Part shown: piece after piece, positions 7,351 through 16,891 of the stretch | How the letters are laid out: each line of letters begins with the position of its first letter | Position numbering within the stretch: position 1 is the first letter of the stretch | Assembly: GCF_034427435.1 (NCBI RefSeq) | Contig: NZ_JAXQNP010000002.1 | Location: forward strand, 682,001 to 746,000 | Source of the DNA: Nitrospirillum sp034427435 | Lineage (GTDB): Bacteria > Pseudomonadota > Alphaproteobacteria > Azospirillales > Azospirillaceae | Reading direction: 5' to 3' | DNA length: 64,000 nt | Notes under the pieces: generated by a model | Told to the model about the DNA's origin: nothing | Seen by the model: only the letters and a program-made list of their open reading frames with translations | Database searches by the model: none | Translations under genes and position numbers: made by a program

Positions 7351-9237
7351 ATGTCTTCCGACCGCGAATCGCCGCTGGAGGCGTTCAAGCGGGCCACCGG
7401 CGCCGCCGTCCGCGCCATCGCGGAGCGCGGCGACCTGACGGTGGGGTTCTCCGCCGAGCCGCCGGGCTTCTCCGGCACGCGGGTGCGGGTGCCCCTGCCC
7501 ACGCGTGACCTGAACGCCCGCGACGTGGCGCCGGTGCGGGGGGCGGCGGACGCCGCCGCCCTGCGCCTGCGCCATCACGACGCCGCCACGCATGCCCGCC
7601 TGCTGCCCACCGGCGACACCGCCCGCCTGGCCTTCGACGCGCTGGAGCAGGCGCGGTGCGAGGCGCTGGGCGCCACCGCCATGGCCGGCGTGGCCGACAA
7701 CCTGACGGCGGCGCTGGAGGAGCGCTTTCGCCGCCAGGGCCTGGACAGGGCCACGGCGCGCGACCAGGTGCCCCTGGCCGACGCCCTGCGCCTGATCGCG
7801 CGTGAGGCCCTGACCGGCGCCCCCGTCGCCCCCGCCACCCAGGCGGCGCTGGACCTGTGGCGCCCCTTCATCGAGGAAAAGGCCGGCGCGGACCTGGCGC
7901 AGCTGAAGGCCGCCATGGCCGACCAGCAGGCCTATGCCCGCGAGGCCCGCCGCATCCTGACCGACCTGGACCTGGAAGTGGGCGGGGAGCCGGACAAGTC
8001 GGAAGAGGAGGAGACGGCCGAGTCCGGCGACGCCCAGAGCCCCGAGGGCGCCGACAATGACGACGCCGGCGGCGGCCAGTCCGACGATGCCGACCCTGAA
8101 GCGACGGGGGAGCAGCAACAGTCCGGTGGCCAGACGGAGGAAGCCGCCGGCGCCGCCGAAAGCAGCGAGGGCGAAGAGCAGGAGATGGAGGGGGCCGGGG
8201 CCGAGCAGTCGGGCGAGCCCGGTGAACCGTCCCGCCCCGATTTCGGCCGCAACAGCCCGGATGCGGGCGGGTATCGCGCCTTCACCACCGAGTTCGACGA
8301 GGTGGTGGGCGCCGCCGACCTGTGCGACCCGGACGAACTGGCCCGCCTGCGCATGATGCTGGACCAGCAGTTGCAGCACCTGCAGGGCGTCATCGCCAAA
8401 CTGGCCAACCGCCTGCAGCGCCGCCTGATGGCCAAGCAGACCCGCGCCTGGGTGTTCGACCTGGAGGAAGGCATCCTGGACGCGGCCCGCCTGGCCCGCG
8501 TGGTGGCCAACCCGGTGCTGCCCCTGTCGTTCAAGCAGGAGAACGACACCGATTTCCGCGACACCGTCGTCACCCTGCTGATCGACAATTCCGGGTCCAT
8601 GCGCGGCCGGCCCATCACCATCGCCGCCATGAGCGCCGACATCCTGGCGCGCACGCTGGAACGCTGCGGCGTGAAGGTGGAAATCCTGGGCTTCACCACC
8701 CGGGCGTGGAAGGGCGGGCAAAGCCGCGAGCGCTGGCTGGCCAGCGGCAAGCCGCCGGCCCCCGGCCGCCTGAACGACCTGCGCCACATCGTCTATAAGG
8801 AGGCCGACGCCCCCTGGCGCCGGGCCCGGCGCAACCTGGGCCTGATGCTGCGCGAAGGCATCCTGAAGGAAAACATCGACGGCGAGGCCCTGCTGTGGGC
8901 CCACACCCGCCTGATCGCCCGGCCGGAACAGCGGCGCATCCTGATGGTGATCAGCGACGGCGCGCCGGTGGACGACAGCACCCTGTCGGTCAACAGCGGC
9001 AGTTATCTGGAAAAGCACCTGCGCAGCGCCATCGAGTATATCGAGACCCGCAGCCCGGTGGAGCTGATCGCCATCGGCATCGGCCATGACGTCACGCGCT
9101 ATTACCGCCGCGCCGTCACCATCGTGGATGTGGAGCAACTGGGCGGCACCGTCATGGAAAAGCTGGCCGAGCTGTTCGACGAGGACGACCACCGCCCGGG
9201 AAGAAGCCGGCGCCAGGCGCGCGGCGGGCGCCGCTAG
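7351..9237 (+). CDS. cobT: Cobaltochelatase subunit CobT
   Basis: Partner of CobS in the cobaltochelatase complex. 628 aa, as expected. The N-terminal helical domain is followed by a long acidic Glu/Asp/Gly-rich linker (about residues 210-300, for example SEEEETAESGDAQSPEG). The C-terminal von Willebrand factor A domain carries a MIDAS metal motif, DNSGSMRGRP, at about residues 412-421, with later MVISDGAPVDDSTL. It sits directly downstream of cobS. CobN is not in the window; cobN is often elsewhere in the genome. The C-terminus ends in a basic tail (RSRRQARGGRR). Confidence 0.96.
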   Translation: MSSDRESPLEAFKRATGAAVRAIAERGDLTVGFSAEPPGFSGTRVRVPLPTRDLNARDVAPVRGAADAAALRLRHHDAATHARLLPTGDTARLAFDALEQARCEALGATAMAGVADNLTAALEERFRRQGLDRATARDQVPLADALRLIAREALTGAPVAPATQAALDLWRPFIEEKAGADLAQLKAAMADQQAYAREARRILTDLDLEVGGEPDKSEEEETAESGDAQSPEGADNDDAGGGQSDDADPEATGEQQQSGGQTEEAAGAAESSEGEEQEMEGAGAEQSGEPGEPSRPDFGRNSPDAGGYRAFTTEFDEVVGAADLCDPDELARLRMMLDQQLQHLQGVIAKLANRLQRRLMAKQTRAWVFDLEEGILDAARLARVVANPVLPLSFKQENDTDFRDTVVTLLIDNSGSMRGRPITIAAMSADILARTLERCGVKVEILGFTTRAWKGGQSRERWLASGKPPAPGRLNDLRHIVYKEADAPWRRARRNLGLMLREGILKENIDGEALLWAHTRLIARPEQRRILMVISDGAPVDDSTLSVNSGSYLEKHLRSAIEYIETRSPVELIAIGIGHDVTRYYRRAVTIVDVEQLGGTVMEKLAELFDEDDHRPGRSRRQARGGRR

Positions 9238-9263
9238 ACTAAAGCAAACCGCGCTCAGGAAAA

Positions 9264-9300
9264 GGGCCGCCGGGCGGATGCCAGGCGGCCCAAATCTTTT
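9264..9300. terminator. Bidirectional terminator between cobT and the convergent secreted-protein gene
   Basis: GGGCCGCC at 9264-9271 pairs with GGCGGCCC at 9284-9291 around a 12-base loop. It is flanked by AAAA on the left and by AATCTTTT on the right, so it can terminate transcription from either side. It lies between the cobT stop (9237) and the stop of the leftward gene (9306), as expected for a shared terminator. Confidence 0.75.
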
Positions 9301-9305
9301 GAGGC

Positions 9306-9869
9306 TTACTTGCCGGCGGGCTTGGCCGCCGGAGCGGCGGGCGCCGGGGCGCCGCCGGTGCGCGCCTTATACACATGCAACTGATCGTTAAAGCGGGCGG
9401 CCAGGATCTGCATGTTGGTGACCACGGCATCCTGCACGCTGGTCAGCTGCAGGAACTTCGCCACCGTCACCTTGTCCGGGTGCTGGGCCACCAGTTGGTC
9501 GACACAGGAGATGAAGCCCTGGCCGCTGTTCACGTAGGCCTGCATCTCCTCATGCGCCTTGCGCATGTCGGCCTCGGGCGCGGTCTTGCCATCGGGAATG
9601 GTGGGCACCTTCTTGGGGAAGGGGCAGGTCCAGCCGTCATCCTCCTCGCCAGCCTTGGCCCCGGCGGCGGGAGCGGCCGCGGCGGGGGCCGCGGGCTTGG
9701 CCGCCGACGGCACGATGGGGGCGGAACCGGCTGCGGGGGCCGTGGTCGCCGGCTTCGCCGCCTGAGCCCAGGCGGGCGCGGCGCCGACAAACGCGAGGGT
9801 TGTCGCCGAGGCGAGGACGGGCAGGATCATCAAGGACCGGCGGACGGCGACACGCAGGCTCACGGGCAA
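9306..9869 (-). CDS. Uncharacterised secreted protein, 187 aa
   Basis: The signal peptide spans about residues 1-35 (basic MPVSLRVAVRRSL, hydrophobic stretch, cleavage near APAWA). It is followed by an Ala/Pro-rich low-complexity linker to about residue 72. A compact domain of about 95 residues has two cysteines (DGWTCPFPK and GFISCVDQLV) suitable for a disulphide bridge, then an Ala/Pro/Lys-rich tail. No family was recognised. It is divergent from murI with a 190-bp gap, so it has its own promoter, and its 3' end is at a shared terminator with cobT. Confidence 0.7.
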   Translation of the reverse strand: MPVSLRVAVRRSLMILPVLASATTLAFVGAAPAWAQAAKPATTAPAAGSAPIVPSAAKPAAPAAAAPAAGAKAGEEDDGWTCPFPKKVPTIPDGKTAPEADMRKAHEEMQAYVNSGQGFISCVDQLVAQHPDKVTVAKFLQLTSVQDAVVTNMQILAARFNDQLHVYKARTGGAPAPAAPAAKPAGK

Positions 9870-10060
9870 GGTTCCTCAAAGACGAAGGGCAAGGGGCGCC
9901 AGCATAATGGACCGGCGCACTAAGGCATAGCCGACATGCATTGGCAAGACGGGGCGGCAACCGGCCGCAAGGGCGTTGCCGCCGCCCCGGCGGATCGTGC
10001 TAAACCGAGGGGGACGGGGCCCGGACGCGCCCCGGGCGGTGAACGGTGCGGTTGCGAGCG

Positions 10061-10945
10061 ATGATCGGCGTTTTCGATTCAGGACACGGCGGGTTGACGG
10101 TGTTGCGCGCCCTGGCCAACCAGATGCCGGACCGGCGCTTCGTCTATCTGGGCGACCATGCCAACGCCCCCTATGGCAACCGCACGCCAGAGGAAATCTA
10201 CCGCTATACCGTGGCGGGGGTGGAACGGCTGTTCGGCCTGGGCTGCCCGCTGGTCATCCTGGCCTGCAACACCGCCTCGGCCCAGGCGCTGCGCCGCCTG
10301 CAGCAGACCTGGCTGCCCACCGCCTATCCCGACCGCCGGGTGCTGGGCGTGCTGGTGCCCATGGTGGAGGCCATCACCGGCGTGCCGTGGATGGCCGACG
10401 TGGCCGCCGGGTCGCGCGCGGGCGAACCGCGCACCATGGCCATCTTCGCCACCCAGCACACGGTCAGCAGCGGCGCCTACCCCACCGAGATCGCCAAGCG
10501 CGCGCCGGAGGTGCGGGTGGTGCAGCAGGCCTGCCCCGACCTGGTGCGCCTGATCGAGGCCGACGCCCCGGTCGACACCATACGCGCGGCCATCGAGGAT
10601 TATGCTGGGCGGTTGATGGCGCAGTTGGAGGGCGTGCCGCCCGACGCCGTGGTCCTGGGCTGCACCCACTATCCCCTGGTGGCCGACCTGTTCGCCCAGG
10701 CCCTGCCGCCCGGCGTGGAAATCCTGGACCAGCCCAACCTGACGGTCAGCAGCCTGCGCGCCTATCTGGAACGGCACCCGGAGTTCGACCTGCCCAGCCG
10801 GGCGCGGGAGCAGGGCGGGGTCGAGGCCTTCCACACCACCGGCCCGGCGGAGCCCATCACCCGCCTGGCCAGCCGCTTCTTCGGCGGCGAGGCACGCTTC
10901 CACAGCGTAGGGCCTGACCCCATCCCGGAGAGTCTGAAGGGCTGA
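10061..10945 (+). CDS. murI: Glutamate racemase
   Basis: Interconverts L- and D-glutamate to supply D-Glu for peptidoglycan. The N-terminus MIGVFDSGHGGLTVLRAL is the family signature. The two catalytic cysteines sit in ILACNTASA (about residue 70) and LGCTHYPLVA (about residue 201). The ATG at 10061 was preferred over an in-frame GTG at 10046 because family members begin just before IGVFDSG. Length 294 aa is slightly long. The C-terminal region contains an extra segment around FHTTGPAEPITRLASRFFG. It is monocistronic by spacing and convergent with nadC, whose stop is only 10 bases away. Confidence 0.93.
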   Translation: MIGVFDSGHGGLTVLRALANQMPDRRFVYLGDHANAPYGNRTPEEIYRYTVAGVERLFGLGCPLVILACNTASAQALRRLQQTWLPTAYPDRRVLGVLVPMVEAITGVPWMADVAAGSRAGEPRTMAIFATQHTVSSGAYPTEIAKRAPEVRVVQQACPDLVRLIEADAPVDTIRAAIEDYAGRLMAQLEGVPPDAVVLGCTHYPLVADLFAQALPPGVEILDQPNLTVSSLRAYLERHPEFDLPSRAREQGGVEAFHTTGPAEPITRLASRFFGGEARFHSVGPDPIPESLKG

Positions 10946-10955
10946 AGACCCGCCG

Positions 10956-11813
10956 TCACAGGCTCTCGAAATCCAGCCCGATGTCGAAGTTGGTGACGGA
11001 GTGGGTCAGCCAGCCCAGGGAAATCAGGGTGACGCCGGTCTCCGCCACCGCCCGCACCGTCTGGGGCGTGATGCCGCCCGAGGCCTCGGTGATCAGGCGG
11101 CCGGCCACCATGTCCACGGCCTGGCGCAGGGTGGGCGGGTCCATGTTGTCCAGCAGCACGGCATCCACCGGCAGGGTCAGCAACTCCTCCAACTGGGCCA
11201 GGGTGTCGACCTCCACCTCGATCTTCACCATGTGGCCGACATGGGCGCGGGCGCGCTCCACGGCGGCGCGCAGGCCGCCAGCCGCCACCAAATGGTTGTC
11301 CTTGATCAGGACAGCGTCATCCAGGCCGAAGCGATGGTTGCTGCCCCCGCCCACGCGCACGGCGTATTTCTCCAGCGCGCGCAGGCCGGGCGTGGTCTTA
11401 CGGGTGCAGACGATGTGGGCGCCGGTGCCCGCGATGGCCTGGACCAGCTCCGCCGTCTTGCTGGCGATGCCGCAGAGGCGACCCAGGAGGTTCAGCGCCG
11501 TGCGCTCCCCCGACAGGATGGGGCGGGCCGGGCCTTCGACCACCGCCACGGCCTGGCCCGGAGCCACCCGGGCACCATCGGCCACCAGGGTCCGCACCGA
11601 TAGGCTGGGATCGAGCAGGGAGAAGGCCGACAGCGCCGGGGCTAGACCGGCGATGACGCCGGCGTGACGGGCCTGGAACAGCGCGCGGGCCTGGGTGTCC
11701 ACCGGGATGCAGGCATCGGCGGTGACGTCGCCCGCCCGGCCCAGATCCTCCAGCAAGGCGGCACGGACCAGGCCTTCGTACATGACGGGATACAGCGGGG
11801 CAGGCGTGCTCAT
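10956..11813 (-). CDS. nadC: Nicotinate-nucleotide pyrophosphorylase (quinolinate phosphoribosyltransferase)
   Basis: Makes nicotinate mononucleotide from quinolinate and PRPP, the third step of de novo NAD synthesis. 285 aa. Motifs are EDLGRAGDVTADACIP near the N-terminus, CTRKTTPGLRALEKYAVRVGG in the PRPP/quinolinate site, GLDDAVLIKDNH, and the glycine-rich ITEASGGITPQTV near the end. The start overlaps the nadB stop by 4 bases (ATGA). It is the last gene of the leftward nadA-nadB-nadC operon, presumably under the operators ahead of nadA. Confidence 0.97.
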   Translation of the reverse strand: MSTPAPLYPVMYEGLVRAALLEDLGRAGDVTADACIPVDTQARALFQARHAGVIAGLAPALSAFSLLDPSLSVRTLVADGARVAPGQAVAVVEGPARPILSGERTALNLLGRLCGIASKTAELVQAIAGTGAHIVCTRKTTPGLRALEKYAVRVGGGSNHRFGLDDAVLIKDNHLVAAGGLRAAVERARAHVGHMVKIEVEVDTLAQLEELLTLPVDAVLLDNMDPPTLRQAVDMVAGRLITEASGGITPQTVRAVAETGVTLISLGWLTHSVTNFDIGLDFESL

Positions 11814-13465
11814 GAACGGGTTTCCCGGGTGGTGGCAGGCTCGACCTCGGCCATGCGGCCCAGGTCGGAACAGGTCAGGATCTGGTGATGCCGCCAGCTA
11901 TCGCGCGTTTCCGGATGGTCGGCGCGGGTATGGGCGCCCCGGCTCTCCTCGCGCCGCCTGGCCGCCTCCACCACCAGGCGGGACAGCACCAGGCGGTTGC
12001 GCAGCTCCAGGCCGGCACGGATGCCGGCATAGTCGCTGGCCGGTGCCAGGCGCTCAGCCGCCAGGGTCAGGCCCTGCAGGCGCAGGGCGGCCTCGGCCAG
12101 GCCTGCGCCATCGCGCACCAGGCCCACCTTCTCCGCCATCAACGTCTGGGCCTGGGCCGCGAGGTCGGCGGCGGCGGGGCCGCCGGGCACTGTGGGCGCC
12201 AAGGGAACCGCCACCGGCTGGGACGCGGCCGACTCGGCCACCAGGGCCGCCGCCACCCGACCGGCGAACACCACCGCCTCCAGCAGCGAGTTGCTGGCCA
12301 GGCGGTTGGCGCCATGGACATGGGTGCAGGCGACCTCGCCCGCCGCCCACAGGCCGGGGATGGAGGTGCGGCCGTCGGCATCCGTCAACACGCCGCCCAT
12401 ATGGTAATGCGCGGCGGGCGCCACGGGCACAGGCGCGGCGGCCGGGTCCAGCCCGGCCTCGGCGCAGATGCCGGCCACGGTGGGGAATTTCTTGGCCCCG
12501 CCAGACGCCCATAGCGGCCGCAGGTCCAGGAACACCGCCTCGCCACGCGCCACGCGGCGGCCGATGGCGCGGGCCACCACATCGCGGGGCGCCAGTTCGG
12601 CATCGGGATGCTCATCCGCCATGAAGGCGTGGCCGCCGGCGTCCAGCACCTTGGCCCCTGCCCCGCGCAAGGCCTCCGTCAACAGGGGCCGGCGGCCGGG
12701 CGGCCCGGCAACGGCCAGGGCGGTGGGGTGGAACTGCACGAATTCCAGGTCGGCCAGATGGGCGCCGGCGCGGGCGGCCAGCGCCATGCCGTCGCCGGTG
12801 GCCTCCGGCGGGTTGGTGGTCACGGCCCACAGCTGGCCGGTGCCGCCGGTGGCCAGCACCACATGCGGGGCGACGTGCAGCACCCAGCCGACACCGTCCT
12901 CATAGGCCAGGACGCCCTGGGCCCGGCGGCCACGCCCAAGGTCACGCACCACCAGGTCCGCGGCCATGGCCCGGGTATGCACGGCGATGCCCGGGGTGGC
13001 GCGCACGCGGGCGGCCAGGAAGGTGACCAGGGTGCGGCCGGTGGCGTCACCGCCGGCATGCAGGATGCGGTGACGGCCGTGCGCCGCCTCGCGCCCCAGC
13101 AGGGGCTTGCCATCGGGGCCCCGGTCGGCGGGCAGGCCGGCGTCGAGCAAGGCCGACATTTCAACGATGCCGGCCTCGGCCAGCAGCCGCGCCATGCCGG
13201 GGTCGGTTAATCCCGCCCCGGCGGCCACCGTGTCGGCGGCATGGTCGGCGGCGCTGTCCCCGGCGCCCAGCGCCACGGCCACACCACCCTGGGCCCACAG
13301 GCTGGACCCGCCCGGCAGGTCATCCGTCTTGGTCAGCAGGGCCACCCGCCGCCCGGCACCGGCCAGGGCCAGCGCGGCGGCCATGCCGGCCGTGCCGGAC
13401 CCGACCACCACCACATCGCTGTGGACGACTTTCACAGGCGACACCGGATAAGACGCACCATCCAT
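11810..13465 (-). CDS. nadB: L-aspartate oxidase
   Basis: FAD enzyme oxidising L-aspartate to iminoaspartate for quinolinate synthase. The FAD Rossmann motif VVVGSGTAGMAAALALAGAG is near residue 20, followed by LPGGSSLWAQGGVAVAL. The LATGGTGQLW and QFHPTAL segments and the HYHMGGVLTDADGRTSIPGLWAAGEVACT active-site region are typical. Start chosen at ATG 13465 because a GGAG Shine-Dalgarno lies 9 bases upstream; an in-frame ATG at 13507 would add 14 unrelated residues. It lies between nadA and nadC, overlapping nadC by 4 bases. The helical C-terminal domain appears short, with an acidic/basic tail ending in TTRETRS. Confidence 0.95.
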   Translation of the reverse strand: MDGASYPVSPVKVVHSDVVVVGSGTAGMAAALALAGAGRRVALLTKTDDLPGGSSLWAQGGVAVALGAGDSAADHAADTVAAGAGLTDPGMARLLAEAGIVEMSALLDAGLPADRGPDGKPLLGREAAHGRHRILHAGGDATGRTLVTFLAARVRATPGIAVHTRAMAADLVVRDLGRGRRAQGVLAYEDGVGWVLHVAPHVVLATGGTGQLWAVTTNPPEATGDGMALAARAGAHLADLEFVQFHPTALAVAGPPGRRPLLTEALRGAGAKVLDAGGHAFMADEHPDAELAPRDVVARAIGRRVARGEAVFLDLRPLWASGGAKKFPTVAGICAEAGLDPAAAPVPVAPAAHYHMGGVLTDADGRTSIPGLWAAGEVACTHVHGANRLASNSLLEAVVFAGRVAAALVAESAASQPVAVPLAPTVPGGPAAADLAAQAQTLMAEKVGLVRDGAGLAEAALRLQGLTLAAERLAPASDYAGIRAGLELRNRLVLSRLVVEAARRREESRGAHTRADHPETRDSWRHHQILTCSDLGRMAEVEPATTRETRS

Positions 13466-13537
13466 GGCATCACGCTCCGTCACCAGGGGAACGGGGGCCG
13501 GCCGCACATCCGGCCGGCCTTGGGAAAACAGGTGGGA

Positions 13538-14548
<1,011 letters not shown>

Positions 14549-14650
14549 CGGGACACCTGGCAAACGAAAGCGCGCCACGAACGACATCGGCCCGCATGGC
14601 CGGCCCCCGCGGCGCGATTGGCGGAGGCGTCTTCCCTGTACCTTCACCCC

Positions 14651-14671
14651 TTATGCTCTATTTGAGCATTA
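14651..14671 (-). promoter_or_regulatory. Palindromic operator 1 upstream of nadA (NadQ-like candidate)
   Basis: TTATGCTC, five bases, GAGCATTA: two 8-base arms that are complementary except at one position. A second site with the same arms follows at 14679-14699. The location upstream of nadABC fits the NAD-responsive repressor NadQ, which controls nadABC in many alphaproteobacteria. I recall its motif as built from TGCTC/GAGCA half-sites, but could not check this. Confidence 0.7.
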
Positions 14672-14678
14672 GGGTAGG

Positions 14679-14699
14679 TAATGCTCGCCCGGAGCATAA
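14679..14699 (-). promoter_or_regulatory. Palindromic operator 2 upstream of nadA
   Basis: TAATGCTC, five bases, GAGCATAA: same arms and same 5-base spacer length as site 1, with the single imperfect position swapped. Centre-to-centre distance from site 1 is 28 bp, allowing two dimers on nearly the same DNA face. The sequence between and around the arms is AT-richer than the surroundings, as expected for a promoter. Confidence 0.7.
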
Positions 14700-14800
14700 G
14701 GGGTGTCAAGCCCGCTTTCGGACCCCATTCATGTAACTGTCACAGGGGTGCCCCGGCGCCGCCGCATCGCTGCATGTGCGAAAAATGCGCCAAGAGAATA

Positions 14801-14830
14801 AAAAAAGCGGCTGATATCAGCCGCTTCTCT
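14801..14830 (-). terminator. Rho-independent terminator of the RlmI-like methyltransferase gene
   Basis: A perfect 20-bp palindrome (AGCGGCTGAT and its complement, 14806-14825). On the minus strand it is followed by a run of seven T residues. It lies about 75 bp downstream of the leftward methyltransferase stop and separates that gene from the nadA regulatory region. Confidence 0.85.
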
Positions 14831-14858
14831 TAATTTCTCCACGCGCCGACATCCAGTA

Positions 14859-14889
14859 CAGCGGCATGAACAAAACCCTCATGCCGCTG
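14859..14889. repeat. Inverted repeat CAGCGGCATGA, copy 1
   Basis: CAGCGGCATGA (14859-14869), a 9-base loop, then its exact complement (14879-14889), forming an 11-bp stem. It sits 10 bases beyond the stop of the RlmI-like gene. The same 11-base arm with a 4-base loop recurs at 22199-22224 downstream of rlmN. See findings. Confidence 0.7.
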
Positions 14890-14898
14890 GTCTCTGTC

Positions 14899-16089
14899 TC
14901 AGTCGAGGGCGAAGACCTCGGCCTTGAGGTAGGCGCTTTCGGGCAGCAGGGGGTGCACCGGATGGTCGGGGCCAGCGCCGGAGAAGCGCAGGATGCGCCC
15001 CTGGCGGCGGGCGTCACCCAGGCCCTTGGCCACCAGTTCGGCGAAGGTGTCGGGCGGCATGTTGTGGCTGCAGCTGGCCACCAGCAGGATGCCGCCGGGG
15101 GCGGTGATCTGGGCGCCCAACTTGGCCAGCTTGCGATAGGCGCGGCTGCCGTTGGCCAAGTCCTTCTTGGACTTCACGAAGGCCGGCGGATCGCAGATCA
15201 CCACCTCGAACGTCTCGCCGGCCTCGGCCAGGCGCTCCAGCTCGGCGAAGGCGTCGGCCTTGCGCAGTTCCACCTTGTCGGCGACGCCGTTGGCCGACGC
15301 CGCCTTGCCGGCCAGTTCCAGGGCGCCGGCCGAGCGGTCGACCAGCACGGTGCGCGCCGCCCCCCGGGTGGCGGCCAGCACGCCGAAGCCGCCGCAATAG
15401 CTGTAGAAATCGATGACGGAGCGGCCCTGCGCCAGGTTGGCGACGAAGGCGCGGTGGTCGCGCTGGTCATAGAACCAGCCCGTCTTCTGCCCACCCGCCG
15501 GGTCGGCGAAGAAGGTGGCGCCGTTTTCCTCGACCTTGATGGGGCCGTCGACCGTACCGACGGCCACCCGCACCTCCTCGCCCACGCCTTCCAGGCCGCG
15601 GGCGGCGCTGTCGTTGCGCAGGATGACGGACGACGCGGGGAACACCTCCGCCAGGCCTTCCAGGATCTGGGGCAACAGGCGGTCCATGCCGGCGGAATTG
15701 GCCTGCACCACCAGCACATCGCCATACCGGTCGACGATCAGCGCCGGCAGGCCGTCGGCCTCCGCATGCACCAGGCGGTAATAGGGCCGGCCGATCAGAC
15801 GATCGCGCAGCGCCGCCGCCGTGCGGAAGCGCTTGGCGAAAAAGCCGGCGTCCACCGTCTCCGACAGGTCGCGGGTCAGGACGCGCGACGCGATCAGGGT
15901 GTGCGGGTTGAAGGTGGCGATGCCCAGGACGCCGCCGCCGGCGTCGGCCAGGCGCACCAGCCCGCCCTTGGGCAGGGCCTTGGCGGCCGCGTCCATCTGG
16001 ATTTCGTTGGAATAGGCCCAGGGGTGGCCACCGGCCACGCGCTTGTGCCGGCCCGCCTGGAACAGCAGGGTGGGGAGCTTTTCAGTCAT
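14899..16089 (-). CDS. Class I SAM-dependent 23S rRNA methyltransferase, RlmI-like
   Basis: Predicted cytosine-C5 methyltransferase of the RlmI/YccW family. The N-terminal PUA domain (HKRVAGGHPWAYSNEI), EEVRVAVG linker and catalytic Rossmann domain with KTGWFYDQRDHRAFVANLA, FYSYCGGFGVLAATRGA (SAM motif I) and VICDPPAFVKSKKDL (motif IV) are clear, as is LLVASCSHN containing the likely catalytic cysteine. 396 aa, normal for the family. Start taken at MTEKLPTLLF; an ATG four codons upstream is also possible. The exact rRNA target (E. coli RlmI modifies C1962) is inferred by homology only. It is followed by an 11-bp stem repeat and a strong terminator. Confidence 0.88.
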   Translation of the reverse strand: MTEKLPTLLFQAGRHKRVAGGHPWAYSNEIQMDAAAKALPKGGLVRLADAGGGVLGIATFNPHTLIASRVLTRDLSETVDAGFFAKRFRTAAALRDRLIGRPYYRLVHAEADGLPALIVDRYGDVLVVQANSAGMDRLLPQILEGLAEVFPASSVILRNDSAARGLEGVGEEVRVAVGTVDGPIKVEENGATFFADPAGGQKTGWFYDQRDHRAFVANLAQGRSVIDFYSYCGGFGVLAATRGAARTVLVDRSAGALELAGKAASANGVADKVELRKADAFAELERLAEAGETFEVVICDPPAFVKSKKDLANGSRAYRKLAKLGAQITAPGGILLVASCSHNMPPDTFAELVAKGLGDARRQGRILRFSGAGPDHPVHPLLPESAYLKAEVFALD

Positions 16090-16174
16090 GGGCCGGAGCA
16101 TAGCGCGCGGCGGCCGGGGGACAACGGCAAAGGGCGCAAGGGATCCCGTCGCCGAAGACGGGGCTGCCAGGTCA

Positions 16175-16642
16175 TCAGGCAGGGACCGCCGCCTCCGCCG
16201 TCATGTGCTTGCACAGGCGCCGCCCCTCGGGCATGTGCCCCAGGGCGCGGAAGCGGGCCAGCGACGGGTGCGCCTTGACCTGGCTGTCCGGCAGGGTGAT
16301 GTGGATGGCGTCGCAACCGTAGCGCAGGGCGATCCGGTCCATTTCCGCCAGCAGCGCGTCCGCCGCCCCCTCGCGGTCGAACAGGTCCAGGGCCACGAAC
16401 ACGTCCACCTGCAAGCCCAGCCGATGGTCCAAATCCGGCACCATCAGATAGGAGAACAGGCCGTGCATGTAGCGATGGTCCAGTTGCACCGTGACGATGC
16501 CGCCCCGGCTGCCGGGGGACAGCAGGGCCAGGGCATGGTCGCGCCACCGCTCCACCGTCAATTCCGGATAGAACGGGCGCATCAACGCGTAGGCCTGGTC
16601 AATCTGACGAGGATCCAGGGGGCGGGTTACGAATGTAGGCAT
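16175..16642 (-). CDS. GNAT-like N-acyltransferase family protein
   Basis: 155 aa, starting at MPTFVTRPLDP. The order DQAYALMRPFYPELTVERWRDHA, then GGIVTVQLDHRYMHGLFSYLMVPDLDHRLGLQVDVFVALDLFDREGAADALLAEMDRIA, then RFRALGHMPEGRRLCKHM, resembles a GNAT fold (beta-strand pair, acyl-CoA-adjacent helix, C-terminal strand). The pyrophosphate loop Q/RxxGxG/A is not clear, so it may be a degenerate member. Substrate unknown. The gene is divergent from fnr and the two share a 249-bp intergenic region that contains an FNR-type box, so it could be oxygen regulated. Confidence 0.6.
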   Translation of the reverse strand: MPTFVTRPLDPRQIDQAYALMRPFYPELTVERWRDHALALLSPGSRGGIVTVQLDHRYMHGLFSYLMVPDLDHRLGLQVDVFVALDLFDREGAADALLAEMDRIALRYGCDAIHITLPDSQVKAHPSLARFRALGHMPEGRRLCKHMTAEAAVPA

Positions 16643-16702
16643 GGAAGCGCAGATCCGAGCCGGAGGGATCGCCACCCGTACAACGCGCCATGACGCCTCG
16701 CC

Positions 16703-16716
16703 ATGATCTGGATCAA
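16703..16716. promoter_or_regulatory. FNR/FixK-type box between the GNAT-like gene and fnr
   Basis: ATGATCTGGATCAA matches the anaerobox TTGAT-N4-ATCAA at 9 of 10 fixed positions (first base A instead of T). It lies 176 bp before the fnr start and 61 bp before the divergent GNAT-like gene. The distance fits control of the leftward gene better than of fnr, though autoregulation of fnr is common in alphaproteobacteria. Confidence 0.7.
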
Positions 16717-16891
16717 AGAATAAACGACGGGTTGGAGTAAGCCAGTCACGGCGATCTCTAGCCTTTTCCTAAGTCGTTCCCCGGCTATATGCTGGCCTCG
16801 CGGCACTGATTGGGGAACGAAAGACCGGCCGCACCACCCACAATCGCGCCATGAGCGGGCGAAGGGTGGCGGCTGATAGCGGAGTGCGGCA

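Noticed and set aside
5466..7502. A 678-codon leftward frame across the J-domain gene and cobS
   Set aside because: Mirror-image of well-supported cobS; no family resemblance and no plausible start context.
7207..9192. A 661-codon leftward frame opposite cobT
   Set aside because: Shadow of cobT, with His/Gln/Gly-rich composition typical of antisense frames in GC-rich DNA.
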